From: CAYUQT01 sp964596165
Lineage (GTDB): Bacteria; Planctomycetota; Phycisphaerae; UBA1845; JAFGLZ01
Assembly (NCBI GenBank): GCA_964596165.1
Contig: CAZQTW010000067.1
Location: 1 to 33,460 of the forward strand
Length of the DNA stretch: 33,460 bases
Direction: 5' to 3'
Shown here piece by piece: positions 31,847 to 33,460 of this stretch; position 1 is the first letter of the stretch, and each line of letters begins with the position of its first letter. The position numbers and the translations under genes were made by a program. Under the pieces are notes generated by a model, which was given only the letters and a program-made list of their open reading frames with translations, searched no databases and was not told where the DNA came from.

Positions 31847-33274
31847 TCAAGTGAGAGATCCCTCAGGCAATTCGATGTGTCCTGTCCAACCTTTTGGCGG
31901 CTTGGCACTGACCCCACACTCTCTGGCCACACGATCGAGTGTCAAGCATTCGCCTTCCAGGAAGATCCGCGGGCCGCTTAGTAATGGAGCACTCAGCGGC
32001 CAGCGGAATTGTTCCGCCGATTCTCGCACAAGGGGGATTCGGCGGTAGTCAAGGCGAAGAAGGGCGGCGTGCACAAACTCCACGATGGCGGGGGACTGAC
32101 AAAACGTCACCGCCCCGACTGTTATAGGATTGGCCCTCAATGGGCCTTCTCCCTCGCCGCATACAATCGCGTCGGTCAGCGAGCAAATCCTACGGCGCGG
32201 CACGTCAACCATTGTTCCATCGGCTCGTCCGTAGTAGAGTATGCGATTCAGGTCGAGCACCATCCGCCAGCATGTATCGTTTCCATACCAGCTTCCTTCC
32301 AGGCTGTGCTCGACCAATCCCACCGTGGCCAAGCGTTGTACGCCAGACGCCAGGCGAAGGAATATCCGATATGTCGGTTTTCCGATCCGTCGGTTCGTCG
32401 CATCCCAGAGGACCTCGGCCAAGTGTCTGAGCAGGTTTCCGTTCGGGTAGCAATCCCCCCCCGCTGCAGCGTGGCCGACGCGGTGATGTGGCAAGAAGTC
32501 CTTGTCTCCGTTAATGCCAACCAAGTTCTTGAGCGCACCGGTTAGGCCGGCCTTTCGATGCAGTTTCAGTTTGGGCATCGAAACAATGACGTCCGCCTCA
32601 AAGGCCTCGCGGCATATGAGGTACTGGTGCTTTCCCGGTCGGTGGGTTTGAGCCAGCTTTTCGGGATCGTAGTCGGTGACCCGAAACCGTCCGGGAGGCT
32701 TGGCGACAGGTTCCAGGAGACTGTCGGTTCCCAAATCGAAGAGGATGTAGTGGCTTCGATCGCGGACCTCGCTTCTCACGCCATCGACCATGTCGCCTGT
32801 CGGGACGACAGTCCGTCGAAAATCGACAAACTCAACGGGTACGCCGTGACGAGCGCCGATATCGCTCAGCTGGCTCCGAAGCGCCGGCGTGACGAGTTGA
32901 TTCCAGAGGCAACGCTGGATCGGCGCGTCGCCGAGGATCACCCTGCCGGGTCGAGCGGCAAGCACTTCCTCGAGGGCGGCGGCGATGAAAGCCGGGTGCG
33001 TGACCATACACTCCATCCCATGGCCGGCGTTGTTGACGTGAACGACCCAATTCGGCTTCATCAGGACGGTCATGCCCGGATCGACGATGTCGGCCAAAGG
33101 TACCGCAGGGTTACTCTTGCCTAGCCCCGCCTGAAGAATGGCCTCGCGGATGAGCCCCGCAATCTTCTGAGCGTTTTCGTATACCGCATGGACAGGAACA
33201 GATCGGAGCGAGTAGTCGATGGACAACCCGACTGGATAATCGGGCATACGTCCGGAGTCTGACATGCTCACCAT
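31847..33274 (-). CDS. DUF362 domain-containing protein
   Basis: This protein of 475 residues contains the DUF362 domain (PF04015), whose biochemical role is not established. The start is the ATG at 33272-33274, with AAGGA (33283-33287) 8 bases upstream; the frame is open to 33397, but that part looks like leader DNA. Typical motifs are VLMKPNWV (70-77), ILGDAPIQ (113-120), the strongly conserved PKLKLHRKAGLTGALKN (234-250) and NGDKDFLPHHR (255-265). No 4Fe-4S ferredoxin cysteine motif, signal peptide or TM helix is seen, unlike several DUF362 relatives. It is transcribed toward the GT4-acyltransferase-ATP-grasp unit and closes the glycan locus in this window. A link to glycan modification rests on context alone. 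Confidence 0.85.
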   Translation of the reverse strand: MVSMSDSGRMPDYPVGLSIDYSLRSVPVHAVYENAQKIAGLIREAILQAGLGKSNPAVPLADIVDPGMTVLMKPNWVVHVNNAGHGMECMVTHPAFIAAALEEVLAARPGRVILGDAPIQRCLWNQLVTPALRSQLSDIGARHGVPVEFVDFRRTVVPTGDMVDGVRSEVRDRSHYILFDLGTDSLLEPVAKPPGRFRVTDYDPEKLAQTHRPGKHQYLICREAFEADVIVSMPKLKLHRKAGLTGALKNLVGINGDKDFLPHHRVGHAAAGGDCYPNGNLLRHLAEVLWDATNRRIGKPTYRIFLRLASGVQRLATVGLVEHSLEGSWYGNDTCWRMVLDLNRILYYGRADGTMVDVPRRRICSLTDAIVCGEGEGPLRANPITVGAVTFCQSPAIVEFVHAALLRLDYRRIPLVRESAEQFRWPLSAPLLSGPRIFLEGECLTLDRVARECGVSAKPPKGWTGHIELPEGSLT

Positions 33275-33460
33275 GGTGTCTTTCCTTATAGCACGAGATC
33301 CAAACGCCTCTCGAGGTGCGCCGCCTTGACGGTCCATCCGATTGTGGAAGACAGTACTTTCAGGATTCTTGGCCCCCTCCACGGTGACAACATTCAACCG
33401 GCCGACCTCTAGCCCGGATTATTCACACTGGCCTCTTTTTTACGACCTCCTTGTGGGTTA

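Noticed and set aside
33275..33460. Possible gene start behind an AAGGAGGT on the minus strand near 33450
   Set aside because: No start codon lies at a suitable distance; the nearest GTG opens a frame that stops after a few codons.

Overview
The window is a GC-rich bacterial segment with 26 protein-coding genes and no rRNA, tRNA, CRISPR array or transposase that I can recognise. The gene content suggests a member of the Planctomycetota, perhaps a Phycisphaerae-like lineage. The clues are a Tat-exported Gfo/Idh/MocA oxidoreductase, a secreted (alpha/alpha)6-type glycoside hydrolase with a LamG-like module, a large VWA/amidotransferase-like membrane protein, and a polysaccharide locus with a DUF3473-type deacetylase. 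This placement is an inference from gene content only.

Left part (1-13352, all minus strand). After a GGCT-rich non-coding stretch come a Tat-signal oxidoreductase, a 302-base gap with REP-like hairpins, and an O6-alkylguanine-DNA methyltransferase. Next are three consecutive PilZ proteins, each with an intact c-di-GMP-binding signature, and a flippase-like (LPTM/UPF0104) membrane protein. Then come the VWA membrane protein translationally coupled to hflX, the glycoside hydrolase, and a 93-residue secreted or membrane peptide gene with its own promoter-like sequence. An aldehyde dehydrogenase follows on the plus strand (13568-14953).

Right part (15045-33274): an exopolysaccharide locus made of short, alternately oriented operons. 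In order they are: (i) minus strand, GT4 - GT2 - two double-anchored NodB deacetylases; (ii) plus strand, sugar nucleotidyltransferase - NAD-dependent epimerase, facing (i) across a region with a dense cluster of TGTCCA/TGGACA half-sites; (iii) minus strand, a soluble CapD/FlaA1-like nucleotide-sugar dehydratase; (iv) plus strand, CarB-like ATP-grasp - XrtA-type DUF3473 deacetylase - UDP-GlcNAc 2-epimerase; (v) minus strand, a fused alcohol dehydrogenase/Gfo-Idh oxidoreductase; (vi) plus strand, GT4 - hexapeptide acyltransferase - a second ATP-grasp ligase; (vii) minus strand, a DUF362 protein.

Working model: the nucleotidyltransferase, epimerase, CapD-like dehydratase, WecB and bi-domain oxidoreductase supply activated (amino)sugars. 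The three glycosyltransferases assemble a glycan, and the acyltransferase, the two ATP-grasp ligases and three deacetylases modify it. PilZ proteins nearby could tie surface-glycan output to c-di-GMP, but they are about 10 kb away and this link is speculative. No exosortase, Wzx, Wzy, Wza or initiating phosphoglycosyltransferase is visible, so the locus probably continues outside the window. The least explained pieces are the ATP-grasp/acyltransferase/DUF362 module, the half-site cluster, the PilZ triplet and the permuted LamG arrangement.
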